Assembly: GCA_900465685.1 (NCBI GenBank)
Contig: UEGR01000012.1
Coordinates: 1 to 64,000 of the forward strand
Source of the DNA: Hyphomicrobiales bacterium
Lineage (GTDB): Bacteria > Pseudomonadota > Alphaproteobacteria > Rhizobiales > Rhizobiaceae
DNA: 64,000 nt
Direction: 5' to 3'
Position 1 is the stretch's first letter; each line of letters starts with the position of its first letter. Below the pieces are notes generated by a model. The model worked only from the letters and a program-made list of their open reading frames with translations. It did not search any database and had not been told where the DNA came from. The position numbers and the translations under genes were made by a program. Below are positions 9,985-19,252 of the stretch, piece after piece.

Positions 9985-11105
9985 CAAGTCTTCCTTACAT
10001 ATTCCGCAAAGGCATCGTCACCGTAACGCGCCTGTCTGAGAATTTTGAATTCTTCTGCGATATGGGTTTCAAGACCGGGCACGGCAACCCCATCGGCAGT
10101 ACCAATTTCTATTGGTGAGCGAAAGGTGATCAGGCGGTCGACCAGCTTTTCATCCAGAAAGCTCTTTGCGACGCCCGCGCCGCCTTCCACAAGAACAGAA
10201 CCAATCCCCTGCGCGGCGAGATCATCCATCAACTCCGGCAACGCAATCCGGCAGTCATCCGTCTCGGTTGCCAGAATGCGGCACCCCGCCGCCTTCAGTT
10301 CATAGCGCCGTTCTGGCGACGCTTCTTCGCTGCAAGCGATCCAGAGTGGCTGCGCATCTGCCGATTGAACCAGCTTGGATGACAGGGGCAAACGAAGCCC
10401 GCCATCCAGCACAACCCTTATGGGTGAGCGTTGTTCCAGCCCCGGCAGACGACAGTTCAAAACCGGATCGTCAGCGAGTGCTGTTTCGATACCAATCAGG
10501 ATAACATCGGTTTGCGACCGTAAGATGTGCGACTGCGCGCGCGACACGGGACCTGTGATCGGCACCTGCCCTTCGCCCTTTTTTCCGATCATGCCATCGA
10601 CGGAAAGTGCAAGTTTCAGAATCACTTCCGGGCGTTTTCTGGAAGATCGATTCAAGTAGCCTGCGAGATCATTGGCAGCCTTTTCGGCGAGGACGCCCGG
10701 CACCACTTCAATGCCCGCTTCGCGCAGGATGGCAAAGCCTTTGCCGCTGACCCGGTCGTCCGGATCGGTGGCCGCTACGACAACACGGGCCACACCGGCA
10801 CGCACCAGCGCTTCGGCACAAGGCGGCGTGCGACCATGATGAGCGCAAGGTTCCAGCGTGACATAGGCCGTTGCGCCACGCGCCGCCTCGCCCGCATCGG
10901 CAAGTGCCTGCGGTTCGGCATGCGGCCTGCCGCCAACTGCCGTGACGCCGCGCCCGATAATGACGCCGTCCTTGACGATCAGCGTACCGACAGATGGATT
11001 TGTTCCCGTCAGTCCCTTGTGACGGCGGGCATAGCGGATTGTCGCTTCCATGAAGCGGATATCATCCGAGGTCACCTGCGAATGCGGTAGTTCCAGTGCG
11101 GTCAT
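9984..11105 (-). CDS. ribD: Bifunctional riboflavin deaminase/reductase RibD
   Basis: Performs the second and third steps of riboflavin synthesis. The N-terminal deaminase has the zinc signature HAEPQAL with PCAHHGRTPPCAEALV. The C-terminal reductase has RPEVILKLALSVDGMIG and GSVLVEGGAGVAKSF. At 373 residues it is a full-length fusion. It starts 2 bases after nrdR, so it belongs to the same transcript. I did not find an FMN riboswitch upstream of the operon. Confidence 0.95.
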   Translation of the reverse strand: MTALELPHSQVTSDDIRFMEATIRYARRHKGLTGTNPSVGTLIVKDGVIIGRGVTAVGGRPHAEPQALADAGEAARGATAYVTLEPCAHHGRTPPCAEALVRAGVARVVVAATDPDDRVSGKGFAILREAGIEVVPGVLAEKAANDLAGYLNRSSRKRPEVILKLALSVDGMIGKKGEGQVPITGPVSRAQSHILRSQTDVILIGIETALADDPVLNCRLPGLEQRSPIRVVLDGGLRLPLSSKLVQSADAQPLWIACSEEASPERRYELKAAGCRILATETDDCRIALPELMDDLAAQGIGSVLVEGGAGVAKSFLDEKLVDRLITFRSPIEIGTADGVAVPGLETHIAEEFKILRQARYGDDAFAEYVRKT

Positions 11106-11107
11106 GC

Positions 11108-11584
11108 CTATCTGTCCAGATCGTCCTCGGAATCGGGGGCTCCCAGCTCATCGATCACGTTATGGAAATCGACGGCCTTGCTGAAATTGCGGTAGACTGA
11201 TGCAAACCGGATATAGGCAATGTCGTCCACACCCTTGAGGGCATCCATTGCCAGACGGCCGATCTCGTCGGACGTCACTTCCGCCTCACCCGAACTTTCG
11301 AGCTGGCGCACAATACCCGAAATCGCGCGCTCGATACGCTCGCTGTCAACATCACGCTTGCGCAGCGCCACTTCAATAGAGCGGGTCAGCTTGTCACGAT
11401 CGAAAGGCACGCGGCGTCCGCTTTTCTTCACGACCATCAGGTCACGAAGCTGAACGCGTTCGAATGTCGTAAAGCGCCCGCCGCAGACCGAACAGACACG
11501 ACGCCTGCGAATAACCGCACCGTCCTCCGCAGGACGGGAATCCTTCACTTGCGTATCTTCAGATTGGCAATAGGGACAACGCAT
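11108..11584 (-). CDS. nrdR: Transcriptional repressor NrdR
   Basis: ATP/dATP-sensing repressor of ribonucleotide reductase genes. The 158-residue product begins with a zinc ribbon (CPYC near the N-terminus and CSVCGG near residue 34) and contains the ATP-cone domain ([16 protein letters not shown] and [13 protein letters not shown]). First gene of the nrdR-ribD-ribE-ribH-nusB run; glyA lies upstream on the same strand behind a terminator. Confidence 0.96.
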   Translation of the reverse strand: MRCPYCQSEDTQVKDSRPAEDGAVIRRRRVCSVCGGRFTTFERVQLRDLMVVKKSGRRVPFDRDKLTRSIEVALRKRDVDSERIERAISGIVRQLESSGEAEVTSDEIGRLAMDALKGVDDIAYIRFASVYRNFSKAVDFHNVIDELGAPDSEDDLDR

Positions 11585-11685
11585 AGAACTCTTTCACTTA
11601 ACTCTTCGAAGACTGATTCCTATAGATCATAGCTGATCTGCGCCAATCAACCTACCGAATGCGACGCACCGGATATGACGGGCAA

Positions 11686-11720
11686 AAAAGCCCCGCTCAA
11701 CAAGGTTGAACGGGGCTTTT
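11686..11720 (-). terminator. Terminator of glyA
   Basis: Long stem AAAAGCCCCGCTCAA (11686-11700) with TTGAACGGGGCTTTT (11706-11720) and a 5-base loop, 24 bases after the glyA stop. T tracts are present on both strands, with no plus-strand gene nearby. Confidence 0.9.
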
Positions 11721-11743
11721 GATACTCTTCTTTCAGGGAATGA

Positions 11744-13063
11744 TTATCCCTGATAGCCATACATCGGGAAACGGTCGGTCAGAGCGACGACCTTCTCTTT
11801 CACAGCCTGTTCGACAGCCGCGTTGCCTTCGTCGGAATTGGCAACCTTCAGACCGTCGAGAACTTCAGCGATCAGCGAGCCGATTTCCTTGAATTCGGTT
11901 ACACCGAAGCCGCGCGTGGTACCGGCTGGCGTGCCGAGGCGAACGCCGGAGGTGACGAACGGCTTTTCAGGGTCGAACGGAATGCCGTTCTTGTTGCAGG
12001 TGATATTGGCGCGGCCAAGAGCGGCTTCCGCACGCTTGCCCGTTGCATTCTTCGGACGCAGATCAACCAGCATCAGATGGTTGTCAGTACCGCCGGAAAC
12101 GATATCGAGGCCATGCGACTTCAGTTCTTCCGAGAGAGCGCGCGCATTGTCGACGACATTCTTTGCATAAAGCTTGAATTCAGGCTTCAGCGCTTCACCG
12201 AAGGCAACCGCCTTGGCAGCGATGACGTGCATCAGCGGGCCACCCTGAAGACCGGGGAATACAGCCGAATTGAACTTCTTCGCCAGATCGGCGTCGTTGG
12301 TCAGGATCATGCCGCCGCGCGGGCCGCGCAGGGACTTGTGCGTCGTCGTCGTGCAGACATGGGCATGCGGGATTGGCGACGGGTGCTGGCCACCGGCAAC
12401 CAGACCGGCAATATGCGCCATATCGACCATGAGATAAGCGCCGACTTCATCGGCGATTTCACGGAAACGCTTCCAGTCCCAGACGCGCGAATAGGCAGTG
12501 CCGCCAGCGAGAATCAGCTTTGGCTTGTTTTCGCGGGCGAGACGAGCCACTTCGTCCATATCCAGCAGATGGTCATCCTGACGGACGCCATAAGACACGA
12601 CATTGAACCACTTGCCCGACATGTTGACCGGCGAACCGTGCGTCAGGTGACCACCCGAATTGAGGTCGAGACCCATAAAGGTGTCGCCGGGCTGAAGCAG
12701 AGCCAGGAACACGGCCTGGTTCATCTGGCTGCCGGAATTCGGCTGAACATTGGCGAATTCGCAGCCGAAGAGCTTCTTGGCGCGTTCGATCGCCAGTTCT
12801 TCCACCACGTCCACATACTGGCAGCCGCCATAATAGCGCTTGCCTGGATAGCCTTCGGCATATTTGTTGGTGAGGATGGAGCCCTGCGCTTCAAGAACAG
12901 CGCGCGAGACGATGTTTTCCGAAGCGATCAGCTCGATTTCATGGCGCTGACGACCGAGTTCGTTGCGAATTGCACCGAAAATTTCGGAATCGATGTCCTC
13001 GAGGCTTGCATTGAAGAAAGCGTCGGAAAACGCATTCTTGGCGGCGGCGTTGGCTTGAGACAT
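11744..13063 (-). CDS. glyA: Serine hydroxymethyltransferase
   Basis: PLP enzyme interconverting serine and glycine and charging tetrahydrofolate with one-carbon units. The 439-residue product has the family segments [39 protein letters not shown] and the cofactor-binding lysine in VTTTTHKSL-type context (here [15 protein letters not shown]). The ATG at 13063 has GGAGG 8 bases upstream, which makes it preferable to the GTG two codons earlier. It has its own terminator and is followed by nrdR. Confidence 0.97.
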   Translation of the reverse strand: MSQANAAAKNAFSDAFFNASLEDIDSEIFGAIRNELGRQRHEIELIASENIVSRAVLEAQGSILTNKYAEGYPGKRYYGGCQYVDVVEELAIERAKKLFGCEFANVQPNSGSQMNQAVFLALLQPGDTFMGLDLNSGGHLTHGSPVNMSGKWFNVVSYGVRQDDHLLDMDEVARLARENKPKLILAGGTAYSRVWDWKRFREIADEVGAYLMVDMAHIAGLVAGGQHPSPIPHAHVCTTTTHKSLRGPRGGMILTNDADLAKKFNSAVFPGLQGGPLMHVIAAKAVAFGEALKPEFKLYAKNVVDNARALSEELKSHGLDIVSGGTDNHLMLVDLRPKNATGKRAEAALGRANITCNKNGIPFDPEKPFVTSGVRLGTPAGTTRGFGVTEFKEIGSLIAEVLDGLKVANSDEGNAAVEQAVKEKVVALTDRFPMYGYQG

Positions 13064-13206
13064 TTTCACACCCTCCGGGTCAGCCGGTAAAAGCTATTGG
13101 ATGAGGCGCATTATCACACTTGAATGCCCTAGGCCAATGGCCGCAAAGCGAAAAGCATGTTCCAAAATGCGGCAAACCGATTTGATATAGGTTTTAGAAC
13201 TAAAAA

Positions 13207-13233
13207 AGCCGCCCCGAATGTTCGAGGCGGCTC
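13207..13233 (-). terminator. Terminator of the L,D-transpeptidase gene
   Basis: AGCCGCC (13207-13213) pairs with GGCGGCT (13227-13233); six T follow on the minus strand (13202-13206 region). Confidence 0.8.
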
Positions 13234-13258
13234 TTGCTCAGCAAGAAATACCGAATAA

Positions 13259-14560
13259 TCAGGTGTCGGTGCCAAGCGCCAGCGATGCCGCACCGTCCAT
13301 CTTGTAGATGTCATCGCGAAACTGCACGACACCGTCGCCAGTTGACCAGGCCGAGATATAAACGAAGTGCACCGGCACAGGGTCAACAACCTGAATAGGC
13401 GTATTGTTGCCCGAACGGATCGTTTCTTCGATGTTCTGACGATCCCAGCCAGCCGTGTTCTTCAGCAGCCATACGTCCAGATCGCGAACATTCTGCACGC
13501 GCACGCAGCCCGACGAGTCGAAACGCATGAGCTTATTGAAATAGCTCTTCTGCGGCGTATCGTGCATGTAGACGGCATACTGGTTGTGGAAGTTGATCTT
13601 GGTCGAGGACATGGCGTTGATCTTGCCCGGGTCCTGACGGAACATCAGCTTCACAGCATCATCCGTGTTCCAGTCGATGGTTTCCGGCGCAACTTCCTGA
13701 CCCGACTGATCGTAAAGACGGATCTTGTTCTTGGCCAGATATTGCGGGTCCTTCCGCATCAACGGAATGATGTCCTTCTGGATGATCGACTTCGGCGCCG
13801 TCCAGTAAGGATTGAGAATGACTTCGTGAATCTTCGAATTGAGAATCGGGGTCTGGCGGTCGATCTTGCCGACAACGGCGGTGTGACGCTGCATGACGCC
13901 GCCGTTTTCAACGGCTTCAATCCGTGCGGCGGGAATATTCACCATCACGAAGCGCTGTTCCTGCATACCGGCGCTGACCAGCGGCGACAGGCGCTGCAAA
14001 TTGGTCTGGAGCTGGCCGAGACGCGTATTGGCGTCCACATTCATCGCTGCATAGGTGAACTGGCCCATCACGCCGTCTGCAGGCAGACCGTGACGCGACT
14101 GGAAACGCTTCACTGCAGCATCGACATAGGTGTCGAACGCATTGGAAAGACCAGCGCCCTGCGGCAGATCGCCGGAAACCATCAGGCGCTTGCGCAGATA
14201 CTGGACCGACTGGTCGTTCGCGCCGAGCTGAAGCTTTGCATTGCCCGGAACCGTCGGCCAGCCGCCACGACCGGCAATGTCGGTATATTGCGCGATAGCG
14301 CCCTGAATATTGCCGATGGTCTGCTGGCTCAGAACCGGCTGGTTGGTCGCAACCTTCTGTCCGCCTGTCGCGCGCGCATCGAACTGGTCATCCCAGTTAC
14401 CGCGCCGCGGCGACGCGAGCACATCGTTAAAAGCCTGTTGCGCAAAGGACGAGGTTGCAAAAGCCGAGGCTGCCACGGAAAGGCCGGCTGTTGCAGCACC
14501 GCGCAGGAAGCGACGGCGGTCCACTTTGAAAGCTTCGGCATTCTTGTCAGTTTTGGTCAT
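13259..14560 (-). CDS. L,D-transpeptidase (YkuD domain), Tat-type signal
   Basis: Periplasmic peptidoglycan cross-linking enzyme of 433 residues. The N-terminus has a twin-arginine-like motif (RRRFLRG at residues 15-21) before a hydrophobic Ala-rich stretch and a probable AFA cleavage region, so export by Tat is likely. A peptidoglycan-binding-1 repeat (FQSRHGLPADGVMGQFTYAA) lies mid-protein. The YkuD domain ends in the catalytic signature SSGCVRVQN with Cys352, and the histidine in YMHDTPQKSYF. It resembles the YcbB/LdtD subclass. It lies downstream of a MarR regulator on the same strand, comparable to ldtP with ldtR in rhizobia. Confidence 0.9.
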   Translation of the reverse strand: MTKTDKNAEAFKVDRRRFLRGAATAGLSVAASAFATSSFAQQAFNDVLASPRRGNWDDQFDARATGGQKVATNQPVLSQQTIGNIQGAIAQYTDIAGRGGWPTVPGNAKLQLGANDQSVQYLRKRLMVSGDLPQGAGLSNAFDTYVDAAVKRFQSRHGLPADGVMGQFTYAAMNVDANTRLGQLQTNLQRLSPLVSAGMQEQRFVMVNIPAARIEAVENGGVMQRHTAVVGKIDRQTPILNSKIHEVILNPYWTAPKSIIQKDIIPLMRKDPQYLAKNKIRLYDQSGQEVAPETIDWNTDDAVKLMFRQDPGKINAMSSTKINFHNQYAVYMHDTPQKSYFNKLMRFDSSGCVRVQNVRDLDVWLLKNTAGWDRQNIEETIRSGNNTPIQVVDPVPVHFVYISAWSTGDGVVQFRDDIYKMDGAASLALGTDT

Positions 14561-14885
14561 TTGCTTGGTCCCAAAAAGGCGCGCCGCTCATAGCTTAATG
14601 TCGGCGGCAGTCGTCCGAGAATATCAGCAACAGGGTGTCAAGGCGATAGGCGACCCGCAAACATGCGCGCCCGCTTATATCTCCCGACCTGTTGGAAGAT
14701 GGCACATTCTTGCCCGTGCAGTCTTGAGAACTGCTTATGTCGGTTTTTATGGCTTAATCATGTCGCGCGGCCCAGTTTGCAAGCCACGCGCATCAAGATC
14801 GAAGCATAATTGCCCATCCGCTTCAGCAAATGCAGGTCTGTTGTGTCCGTTCTGCAACAAACTTCCCGGAACACTGGTCGATTTA
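14561..14885. other. Intergenic region between ldtR-like gene and L,D-transpeptidase gene
   Basis: 325 bases with no supported gene. It must include the promoter of the L,D-transpeptidase gene and is the natural place to look for a binding site of the neighbouring MarR regulator. I could not pick out a convincing palindrome. Confidence 0.4.
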
Positions 14886-15395
14886 TCAGAGACGATAAGC
14901 GATGCTGTCGTTCCAGAAGCGGTCGAGGCGCTGCAGAGACTTGTTCATAGCCATGAATTCTTCAACCTGAATTCCGCCGACCTGTTCGATGGACAGGACG
15001 TGACGTTCATAAAGAGCAGCAACCTGATTAGCGATTTCATTGCCCTTGTCGGTCAGGCTGACACGCACCGAACGGCGGTCAACACGCGAACGCTGGTGAT
15101 GAATGAAGCCCATTTCGACAAGCTTCTTGAGGTTGTAGGAAACATTCGAGCCGAGATAGTAACCACGCGAACGCAGTTCACCGGCGGTCAGTTCCGAATT
15201 GCCAATGTTGAAGAGCAACAGCGCCTGCGTTGCGTTGATGTCAAGCTGACCGTTGCGGTCGAACTCATCTTTCACAACATCGAGCAGGCGGCGGTGCAGA
15301 CGCTCTACCAGCTGAAGGGCTTCCAGATACAGGCTGCGGAGTGCGGCTTCCGGAGCATAGAGCGGAGCGTCGATCTTGCGCTGAGCATTCATCAT
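14886..15395 (-). CDS. ldtR: MarR-family regulator, LdtR-like
   Basis: A 169-residue winged-helix repressor. The recognition region is LTAGELRSRGYYLGSNVSYN and the wing is HHQRSRVDRRSVRVSLTDKG. The sequence resembles LdtR, the MarR regulator studied in Candidatus Liberibacter asiaticus and Sinorhizobium, which controls an L,D-transpeptidase gene and osmotic tolerance. Here the predicted target lies 325 bases downstream on the same strand, which supports the name. The ATG is doubled (MMNAQ), so the start could be one codon later. The upstream 200 bases are AT-rich and include AAAAGTCAGACTTAA near 15518. Confidence 0.8.
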   Translation of the reverse strand: MMNAQRKIDAPLYAPEAALRSLYLEALQLVERLHRRLLDVVKDEFDRNGQLDINATQALLLFNIGNSELTAGELRSRGYYLGSNVSYNLKKLVEMGFIHHQRSRVDRRSVRVSLTDKGNEIANQVAALYERHVLSIEQVGGIQVEEFMAMNKSLQRLDRFWNDSIAYRL

Positions 15396-15594
15396 TGTCT
15401 TTGCCTCTCTGTCGGAGCCGCATTCGGGAAATCCTCGATGCTGCTCTCTTCCTGTTTTATGCAGCGATGTTTCTCGCTGTCTTGAGAGGACTTTAGGGGA
15501 GATGCATAAAATTCGACTTAAAAGTCAGACTTAACAGTAGCTTACCGAGAGGAATGCAAATTCAGGCTTAATGTTTACTTACCTGCTCCCGCGA

Positions 15595-16029
15595 TCAGGC
15601 GGAAATGCTGGCCTTTGCCTGCCGCCGCTTTTCCAGAACCAGCAGGACGCGGAACACGATATAAATGACGATGCACAGCGCATTGAACGTAACCGTCAGC
15701 GGTCTGCTTTCAAAGTTTCGCTCGAAAACCGAATAGATGCTGATCTCGCCGATTGCGGCGACGAACCAGAGCACCGGGCCCCAGGTTGCCCGCATCCAGA
15801 GACCCGTTGCAGCAACAGGCATTAACACTGCCAGCGCGACAACGGCGGTCTGCCACATCCATGGCATCAGATCGAACCGCCACAGCAATCCCGGATGAAT
15901 ACCGATGAGCCGCACCCAATAGAGAACGCCGCTCGCCAGCGCAGTAAGCGCCAGCAATCGAATGAACCAGGTAAATGTCCATTCGAGGCCGGTCGGTTGC
16001 GCGTGCTGGCGCAGCTCATCCATATGCAT
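15595..16029 (-). CDS. DUF6163-type four-helix membrane protein
   Basis: A 144-residue hydrophobic protein with about four predicted transmembrane helices (roughly residues 20-42, 56-75, 84-102, 113-132) and a basic C-terminus. I recognise it as a membrane protein conserved in Rhizobiales (DUF6163), of unknown function. The ATG at 16029 has GAGGA 7 bases upstream, better than the TTG at 16035. It starts 10 bases after the upstream hydrolase gene and is probably cotranscribed with it. Confidence 0.75.
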   Translation of the reverse strand: MHMDELRQHAQPTGLEWTFTWFIRLLALTALASGVLYWVRLIGIHPGLLWRFDLMPWMWQTAVVALAVLMPVAATGLWMRATWGPVLWFVAAIGEISIYSVFERNFESRPLTVTFNALCIVIYIVFRVLLVLEKRRQAKASISA

Positions 16030-16039
16030 CAGCAATTCC

Positions 16040-17092
16040 TCATGAGAACGTCAGTTCCTTTTCGCCAAGATTGACGAAATAGGCGTTTACCTGTTCCGGT
16101 TTCACATCCTCGATGGAAGCCGGTTGCCAGGACGGCGCGCCATCCTTGTCGATCAGCAACGCCCGCACGCCTTCATAGAAGTCGTGTGCTTCAAGCATCC
16201 GGCTGGCGATGCGATATTCCATCCGCATGCAATCATCGAGGTCGAGCGGACGCCCGTCGGCGATTTGCCGGAAGGTCACTGCCACGCTGGTCGGCGACCG
16301 CGTTGCGATCACATTCAAAATATCCGTCGCCGGTTTGCTGCCCGAAGCTGCGGCCTTGTCCAGCAAGTGCAGGCAATCGGCGAGCGTCGCGCCGGAAAAG
16401 CACTCATTGATCACATGCCGCGTATCGGCGGATGTTTCGAAATCCGGGTACTGGCTGCGCGTCAGGGCCGCATCGATATCCGCAGTCGCGATGAGATCAT
16501 CGCGCAGGTCGTGCAGGTCGCTGGCCGCAACTGCGTGGGTGGCAATTCCGCTCTGGAGACAATCGCCCCAGCGAATGCGGTTGCCCGTCAAGGCAAGATA
16601 ATATCCGAAATTGTCGTGGAGATGCGGCAGGAACGCGCTTCCGCCGACATCGGGAAAGAAGCCGATTCCCGTTTCCGGCATGGCGAACATGGTGTTTTCG
16701 GTCACGATACGGTGCGAGCCATGCACCGAAATGCCAGCGCCGCCGCCCATGATAATCCCGTTGATCAACGAGATATAAGGCTTGGGAAACCGGCCTATGC
16801 GGGCATTGAGCCGATATTCGTCACGGAAGAACTCGTAAGCGGGCGTTCCCTCCCGGCCAGCCTTGTACGCCGCGACGACATCGCCGCCAGCGCAGAATGC
16901 CCGGCCCTCACCTTCGAGAATCACGCAGGCGACTTCCGGATCGTCTTCCCAGGCCTGCAATGCGCGGTCGAGCGCCAGAATCATCTTATGCGTCAGCGCG
17001 TTAAGCGCTGCGGTCCGCGTCAGCTTTACCAGACCGGCTTTTCCCTTGCGTTCAAAGCTGATTTCGCCGCCACCGCCAAAGTCAATCTGCAT
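16040..17092 (-). CDS. 3-hydroxyisobutyryl-CoA hydrolase (enoyl-CoA hydratase superfamily)
   Basis: A 350-residue crotonase-fold enzyme, most like 3-hydroxyisobutyryl-CoA hydrolase of valine breakdown. Crotonase features are the acyl-CoA pocket motif GRAFCAGGDVVA and the oxyanion-hole motif INGIIMGGGAGISVH. The subclass shows in FAMPETGIGFFPDVGGS, the typical HIBCH/CoiA glutamate-aspartate segment, and in the long C-terminal half (cap region) absent from simple enoyl-CoA hydratases. GGGAG lies about 8 bases before the ATG. Its start faces hemB, which is transcribed divergently. Confidence 0.88.
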   Translation of the reverse strand: MQIDFGGGGEISFERKGKAGLVKLTRTAALNALTHKMILALDRALQAWEDDPEVACVILEGEGRAFCAGGDVVAAYKAGREGTPAYEFFRDEYRLNARIGRFPKPYISLINGIIMGGGAGISVHGSHRIVTENTMFAMPETGIGFFPDVGGSAFLPHLHDNFGYYLALTGNRIRWGDCLQSGIATHAVAASDLHDLRDDLIATADIDAALTRSQYPDFETSADTRHVINECFSGATLADCLHLLDKAAASGSKPATDILNVIATRSPTSVAVTFRQIADGRPLDLDDCMRMEYRIASRMLEAHDFYEGVRALLIDKDGAPSWQPASIEDVKPEQVNAYFVNLGEKELTFS

Positions 17093-17279
17093 ATCTCGTC
17101 TCCCGTTCCAACAAATGGGTAGAAAGTGAGACGCCCCGCGTCAATCCCACACAGGCGCGTACCGGCCAATCTTCTTGGTTTCACCACTTTTCCCGTGATA
17201 AACGGTGCGCATCCGAAGTCAGCCCTTGATTGCATATCAAAGCATAGGCATCGCGGCTTCCATTCTCGGGAATAATTCA

Positions 17280-18323
17280 ATGAGCGACCGTCAATCCAAA
17301 TATCTCCCCCCTCATATCGGCAGACATGTCGATGACGTGACCGGCAGCCGCCGTTTGCGCCGTATGCGCAAGGCCGACTGGTCGCGCAGGCTGGTGCAGG
17401 AAACGCAACTGACGGTGGACGATCTGATCCTGCCATTCTTCCTCACCTACAGAAACGGCGTTTCCGAACCTGTGGAAGCAATGCCCGGCGTGGAGCGCTA
17501 TTCGGTCGATATGGCGGTGCGCATGGCCGAGAAAGCCGCCAAGCTTGGCATTCCTGCCATTGCCCCCTTCCCGCGTGAAAAGGCGGAAGTGAAGACGGAT
17601 GACGGTGCCTTTGTCGCCAGCCCCGACAATCTGATCAACCGTGCCGTGCGCGCGATCAAGAAGGAAGTGCCGGAGATTGGTATCATCACCGATGCCGCGC
17701 TCGATCCCTTCACCACGCACGGCCATGACGGCATTTTGCGCGATGGCGAGATCGTCAATGACGAATCCGTGGCCATGGTTGTGCGCGGCGCGCTTTCGCA
17801 GGCTGAAGCAGGTGCCGATATTATCGCGCCATCCGACATGATGGACGGCCGTATCGGCGCGATCCGTCAGGCGCTGGACGAGAACGGCTATCACCATATC
17901 CCGATCATGTCCTATGCGACGAAATTCGCATCGGCTTTCTACGGTCCTTATCGCGAAGCCATTGGCACGCAAGGCCTGCTGAAAGGCGACAAGAAAACCT
18001 ATTATCTCGATCCGGCAAACCCGGAAGAAGCGGTGCGCGAAGCCGAGCAGGATATTGCCGAGGGCGCGGACATGCTGATGGTCAAGCCTGGCATGCCCTA
18101 TCTCGACATCATCCACCGGCTGAAAAGCGAATTCCGCCTGCCCACCTTTGCCTATCAGGTGTCGGGTGAATACGCGATGATCAAGGCCGCCGGTATTAAT
18201 GGCTGGATCGACGAAGAAAAGGTGATGATGGAAAGCCTTCTGGCTTTCAAGCGCGCCGGTTGCGACGGCATCCTCACCTATTTCGCAATTGAGGTCGCCG
18301 AAAAGCTGAAACAGCGCGGTTAA
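17280..18323 (+). CDS. hemB: Delta-aminolevulinic acid dehydratase (porphobilinogen synthase)
   Basis: Condenses two 5-aminolevulinates to porphobilinogen in haem synthesis. The 347-residue product carries both Schiff-base lysines, in SYATKFASAFYGPYR and in MLMVKPGMPYLDII. The segment TDAALDPFTTHGHDGI lacks the three cysteines of the zinc type and has Asp at these positions, so this is the magnesium-type enzyme usual in alphaproteobacteria. The frame is open to 17205 but the family start is the Met of MSDRQSKY. Confidence 0.96.
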   Translation: MSDRQSKYLPPHIGRHVDDVTGSRRLRRMRKADWSRRLVQETQLTVDDLILPFFLTYRNGVSEPVEAMPGVERYSVDMAVRMAEKAAKLGIPAIAPFPREKAEVKTDDGAFVASPDNLINRAVRAIKKEVPEIGIITDAALDPFTTHGHDGILRDGEIVNDESVAMVVRGALSQAEAGADIIAPSDMMDGRIGAIRQALDENGYHHIPIMSYATKFASAFYGPYREAIGTQGLLKGDKKTYYLDPANPEEAVREAEQDIAEGADMLMVKPGMPYLDIIHRLKSEFRLPTFAYQVSGEYAMIKAAGINGWIDEEKVMMESLLAFKRAGCDGILTYFAIEVAEKLKQRG

Positions 18324-18535
18324 TCTGAGGGTCAGAATAAAGAGCAAAGGGCCCTTCGTAGCCCTGGCATAGCGTCTTTTATGTCAGACACCGACAGGTT
18401 GCCCGTGCTTTCTCTGGCAGCTTCCTTGAAACGGCCCACTTCATTTACCATGTTGGTAACGTTCCGCCCGGAAGGCGGAGCGACGCCGGACGTTGTCTTG
18501 TCTCCGGTTGTCTTTTTAAACGACTGGAAGGAAAA

Positions 18536-19006
18536 ATGTCCGACCATATTCTGCACGGCGAGATCATGGCTCCGCGTTACGACAGCCGGGCTTTCTTCGA
18601 AGGCGTGCGTACGCGCCGGATGATGGCTTTTCTCATCGATTATCTCATCGTCTTTCTGCTGTGTATCCCGGCCGCAATCATCATTGCGCTGTTCGGCATA
18701 CTGACGCTTGGCATCGGCTGGATGCTTTACGGCATCATGTTCCCCATCGTGGCGCTGATCTATGTGTCGCGCACCATGGGCGGCCCGCAGCAGGCCACAA
18801 AGGGCATGCAGATGATGAACCTCAAGCTCGTCCGGCTTGAAGGCGGCATGGTCGACCCGATGCTCGCTATCGTTCACTCGGTGCTGTTCTGGGGTCTTAA
18901 TGTCGTGCTGACGCCGCTGATCCTGCTGGCAACGCTGGTCCTCGACCGCAAGCGCACGGTGCACGATCTTCTGCTAGGCACGGCGGTCATCCGTTCGGAT
19001 CGTTAA
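18536..19006 (+). CDS. RDD-family membrane protein
   Basis: A 156-residue inner-membrane protein with the RDD signature: an arginine followed by the first helix (RRMMAFLIDYLIVFLLC), further helices around residues 47-75 and 105-130, and the closing DRKRTVHDLLLGTAV. The function of the family is unknown, with some members linked to ion transport. AAGGA lies just before the ATG. It is downstream of hemB, separated by 212 bases that contain a small GC-rich hairpin near 18463-18480. Confidence 0.9.
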   Translation: MSDHILHGEIMAPRYDSRAFFEGVRTRRMMAFLIDYLIVFLLCIPAAIIIALFGILTLGIGWMLYGIMFPIVALIYVSRTMGGPQQATKGMQMMNLKLVRLEGGMVDPMLAIVHSVLFWGLNVVLTPLILLATLVLDRKRTVHDLLLGTAVIRSDR

Positions 19007-19088
19007 GATCGCGCTCAAAGACAGTTTCGTGTTTCCCGACACCAACCGATGTGTAGGGAAACACACTTCAATTAAATCATTTCTTTGA

Positions 19089-19134
19089 CGCGCATTTTGT
19101 CCCGAAAACCGCTTCGCACTTTTCGGCATGCGCT
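19089..19134 (-). repeat. Dispersed palindromic intergenic repeat, copy 2
   Basis: Inverted copy of the element at 8217-8261. Read on the minus strand it begins AGCGCATGCCGAAAAGTG and ends in ATGCGCG; over the aligned 42 or so bases only a handful differ. It lies between the RDD gene and bpt, outside coding sequence. Confidence 0.8.
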
Positions 19135-19252
19135 CTAAGATCAAAAAAATTCAGAGCCGGCTGCGCAAAATGCCACTTGACGTTTTGCGCCGTCGGTTCG
19201 ATCCTTGTCAGATATCGTGATGGTTTCGGTATTGCCATTTCGTGGATATTGA

